From Oscillospiraceae bacterium (GTDB lineage: Bacteria > Bacillota > Clostridia > Oscillospirales > Oscillospiraceae): DNA of 7,706 nt. A model generated the notes under the pieces. That model worked only from the letters and a program-made list of their open reading frames with translations, did not search any database and was not told the origin of the DNA. Shown here piece by piece: positions 6,180 through 7,706 of the stretch (position 1 is its first letter; every line of letters starts with the position of its first letter). The stretch spans positions 1-7,706 of the forward strand of contig JAFRAF010000320.1 in assembly GCA_017405545.1 (NCBI GenBank), written 5' to 3'. The position numbers and the translations under genes are program-made.

Positions 6180-7019
6180 ATGAAAGTGAGCTTTTTCGGA
6201 ACCGCCACACTGCTGTTCGACGACGGCGAAGGCCAAATCCTTTTCGACGCACATTTCACCCGTCCGGGTCTGCTCAAATACATATTCGGGAAAGGTGAAA
6301 CAAATACCGCTCTCATCGACGAGATGATAACGCGCCATCGCATCGAGCGGCTGAGGGCGATATTTATATCCCACTCTCACCACGACCACGTCATGGACGC
6401 TCCGTATATCTCAAACAAATGCGGCGCCGTCATATACGGCAGCAGTTCAGCTTTAAACGTGGCCCGGGGCGGGGGCGTGCCCGAGGACAGGCTGGCGGAG
6501 TTCTCCGGGAACAAGAGCTTCACTCTCGGTGCATACGTTATCAGAGTGATACGCTCGCTGCACTCAAAGCCCACCATATTGAACAACGACCTGGGCCAGA
6601 CCATTGACGCGCCCCTTGTCCAGCCCGCGCGGCTACGTGACAATAAGGAAGGGGGCTCCTATGATTTTCTGGTGGAGGTCCGGGGAAAAACGTATCTCAT
6701 ACGCCCCAGCTTCAACTATATAAAGGGCCAGCTGGACGGTGTAAAGGCGGATGTGCTCTTTCTGGGCGTGGCGGGGCTCGCGAAGGCCGACGATAAAACG
6801 GTGAGAGAGTTTTTTGCCGAGACAGTGGACAAGGTCGGCCCGGAGCTTGTAATACCTCTGCACTGGGACAACTTTTTCTCGGGTCTGGACCGCCCGATAA
6901 AGGGCATGCCCCGTCTCATAGAAAAGACGGAAGAGGTATTTTTCAGGCTCGCCCGAAGCTGTGAGGAAGGACAGATAAACTGTCTGATACAGCCCCCCGG
7001 GACGAGCATAGAGATATAA
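6180..7019 (+). CDS. Metallo-beta-lactamase-fold metallohydrolase
   Basis: This 279-residue cytosolic protein has no signal peptide. It opens with the strand MKVSFFGTATLLFDD and ILFDAHF typical of the UlaG-like branch of the superfamily. The metal-binding motif HxHxDH is SHSHHDHVMDAP (64-75; His65, His67, Asp69, His70). His128 (SLHSKP) and His228 in PLHWDNFF are placed as the third-strand and last ligands. The position where most members have the bridging Asp (GDTG) reads IRPSFNYIKG (174-183), with Ser/Asn instead. That may be normal for a subfamily with an SxNF-type element, which I cannot verify. The substrate is unknown; hydrolysis of a lactone, phosphodiester or similar ester is all the fold implies. 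GGGGG lies 12 nt before the ATG at 6180, a slightly long spacing, but no better in-frame start exists. The gene stands alone between a divergent and a convergent neighbour. Confidence 0.85.
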   Translation: MKVSFFGTATLLFDDGEGQILFDAHFTRPGLLKYIFGKGETNTALIDEMITRHRIERLRAIFISHSHHDHVMDAPYISNKCGAVIYGSSSALNVARGGGVPEDRLAEFSGNKSFTLGAYVIRVIRSLHSKPTILNNDLGQTIDAPLVQPARLRDNKEGGSYDFLVEVRGKTYLIRPSFNYIKGQLDGVKADVLFLGVAGLAKADDKTVREFFAETVDKVGPELVIPLHWDNFFSGLDRPIKGMPRLIEKTEEVFFRLARSCEEGQINCLIQPPGTSIEI

Positions 7020-7037
7020 AGGCTACTATTTTGCATA

Positions 7038-7073
7038 ACGCCGGAGGATACAGCTCATGTATTCCTCCGGCGT
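7038..7073. terminator. Bidirectional terminator hairpin between convergent genes
   Basis: ACGCCGGAGGATAC (7038-7051) pairs with GTATTCCTCCGGCGT (7059-7073) as a 10-bp plus 4-bp stem with one bulged T and the 7-nt loop AGCTCAT. It begins 18 bp after the metallohydrolase stop codon. The plus-strand exit is ATATTATT and the minus-strand exit is TTATGCAAAATAG, so the U-tracts are weak. The remaining 90 bp to the next gene hold nothing that I recognise. Confidence 0.7.
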
Positions 7074-7164
7074 ATATTATTGCTGAAAAACGATCACTCA
7101 GAACCGGCACAGGCAAAGCCGCAGTCCGCGCTTTTGGCGCGTATATCAACGATCCTGCGTCCCG

Positions 7165-7706
7165 TCATCCTATGGCTTTTCTGAGCATGTCCATATCGGG
7201 CGGAAGCTTTATGGGCTCCCCTGCCGCCTTAATCCCGTTGGCGGCGTCCTTCAGGCCGTTTCCGGAGACTATGGACACAACGGCGGCGTCCTTTGGGAGC
7301 AGGCCCTGGGACGAGGCTTTTATGACGCCCGCTGTCGCGGTCACACCGGCAGGCTCGCCGAACACGCCGCAGTTCCTGCCCAGCACGCGCATGGCGTCCC
7401 GTATCTCCTCGTCGCTCACCTCTACGGTGAGACCATTTGACTCCTTTATGGCCCTTATGGCCTTGTCGGGGTTTCTGGGCACACCCACGGCTATGGAATC
7501 AGCCAGGGTGTTCTCCTCCATGGGTCTCCAGGGTCTGTCCTCTTCAATGGCCCTGTTTATGGGACAGCATCCGGAAGCCTGAACTGATATGAGTCGCGGA
7601 AGCTTTTCAATAAGTCCCACCTCATACAGATCCTTAAAGCCCTTCCAGACTCCCGCTATTGTGCAGCCGTCTCCGGTCGAGAGAGCTACATAGTCCGGGA
7701 CCTTCC
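7165..7706 (-). CDS. Threonine synthase-like PLP-dependent enzyme, C-terminal part (N-terminus outside window)
   Basis: About 180 residues are visible. The frame runs open to the window edge, and the GTG at 7620 is internal, because the upstream codons continue the conserved sequence. Threonine synthase (ThrC) converts O-phosphohomoserine to threonine with pyridoxal phosphate. Visible signatures are VALSTGDGCTIAGVWKGF, which holds the phosphate-cradle loop (usually GNGGN), then LIEKLPRLISVQASGCCPI, and near the end IVSGNGLKDAANGI, matching the TGxGLKD segment of threonine synthases. The catalytic Lys lies in the missing N-terminal half. The GDGC loop and the Cys-Cys pair after VQAxG differ from textbook ThrC, so a fold-type II relative acting on another amino acid (ammonia-lyase-like) is possible. 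It ends 91 bp from the shared terminator hairpin. Confidence 0.8.
   Translation of the reverse strand, partial: KVPDYVALSTGDGCTIAGVWKGFKDLYEVGLIEKLPRLISVQASGCCPINRAIEEDRPWRPMEENTLADSIAVGVPRNPDKAIRAIKESNGLTVEVSDEEIRDAMRVLGRNCGVFGEPAGVTATAGVIKASSQGLLPKDAAVVSIVSGNGLKDAANGIKAAGEPIKLPPDMDMLRKAIG

Noticed and set aside
7031..7582. A 183-codon plus-strand frame over the threonine synthase-like gene
   Set aside because: It is antisense to a conserved enzyme, and its start lies inside the terminator hairpin region.
7165..7620. Threonine synthase-like gene as a complete 151-residue protein starting at GTG 7620
   Set aside because: The codons upstream of 7620 continue the conserved family sequence to the window edge, so the gene is cut by the window rather than short.

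Overview
The window looks like chromosomal DNA of a Clostridia-type Firmicute, probably an Oscillospirales/Ruminococcaceae-like anaerobe. Coding DNA is moderately GC-rich, intergenic DNA is AT-rich, promoters are of the sigma-A type, Shine-Dalgarno sites are GGAGG-like, one start codon is TTG, and the recognised proteins resemble clostridial families. The lineage is an inference. No rRNA, tRNA, CRISPR array, insertion sequence or phage gene was seen.

Layout. A probable two-gene minus-strand operon (3704 down to 107) encodes an RlmB/TrmH-type 2'-O-ribose methyltransferase followed, after 37 bp, by a 912-residue membrane protein. I read the second gene as a degenerate P1B-type ATPase with a 390-residue acidic, proline-rich N-terminal extension. 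Divergent from it, behind a good promoter and an unusual ~150-nt GC-rich leader, lies a rhomboid/derlin-fold membrane protein (3982-4830). It lacks the catalytic Ser and His and carries a C-terminal Cys/His zinc-binding module. A perfect 14-bp hairpin separates it from a convergent minus-strand gene (4915-5970), a MobA-like nucleotidyltransferase domain with a decayed nucleotide-binding loop fused to an HD domain. Divergent from that is a metallo-beta-lactamase-fold hydrolase (6180-7019). After a further bidirectional hairpin comes the C-terminal part of a PLP-dependent threonine synthase-like enzyme on the minus strand, cut by the window edge.

How the genes relate. Apart from rlmB and the pseudo-P-ATPase (same strand, short gap), the genes appear to be separate transcription units, and no shared pathway is evident. 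The striking theme is decay of catalytic motifs on retained folds: a P-type ATPase without its DKTGT, TGE, TGD and GDGxND signatures, a rhomboid without its Ser/His dyad, and a MobA-like domain without its LAGGxSxRMG loop. All three reading frames are intact, which suggests selected non-catalytic or altered roles rather than pseudogenes. The P-type ATPase relic is the most promising candidate for something undescribed.
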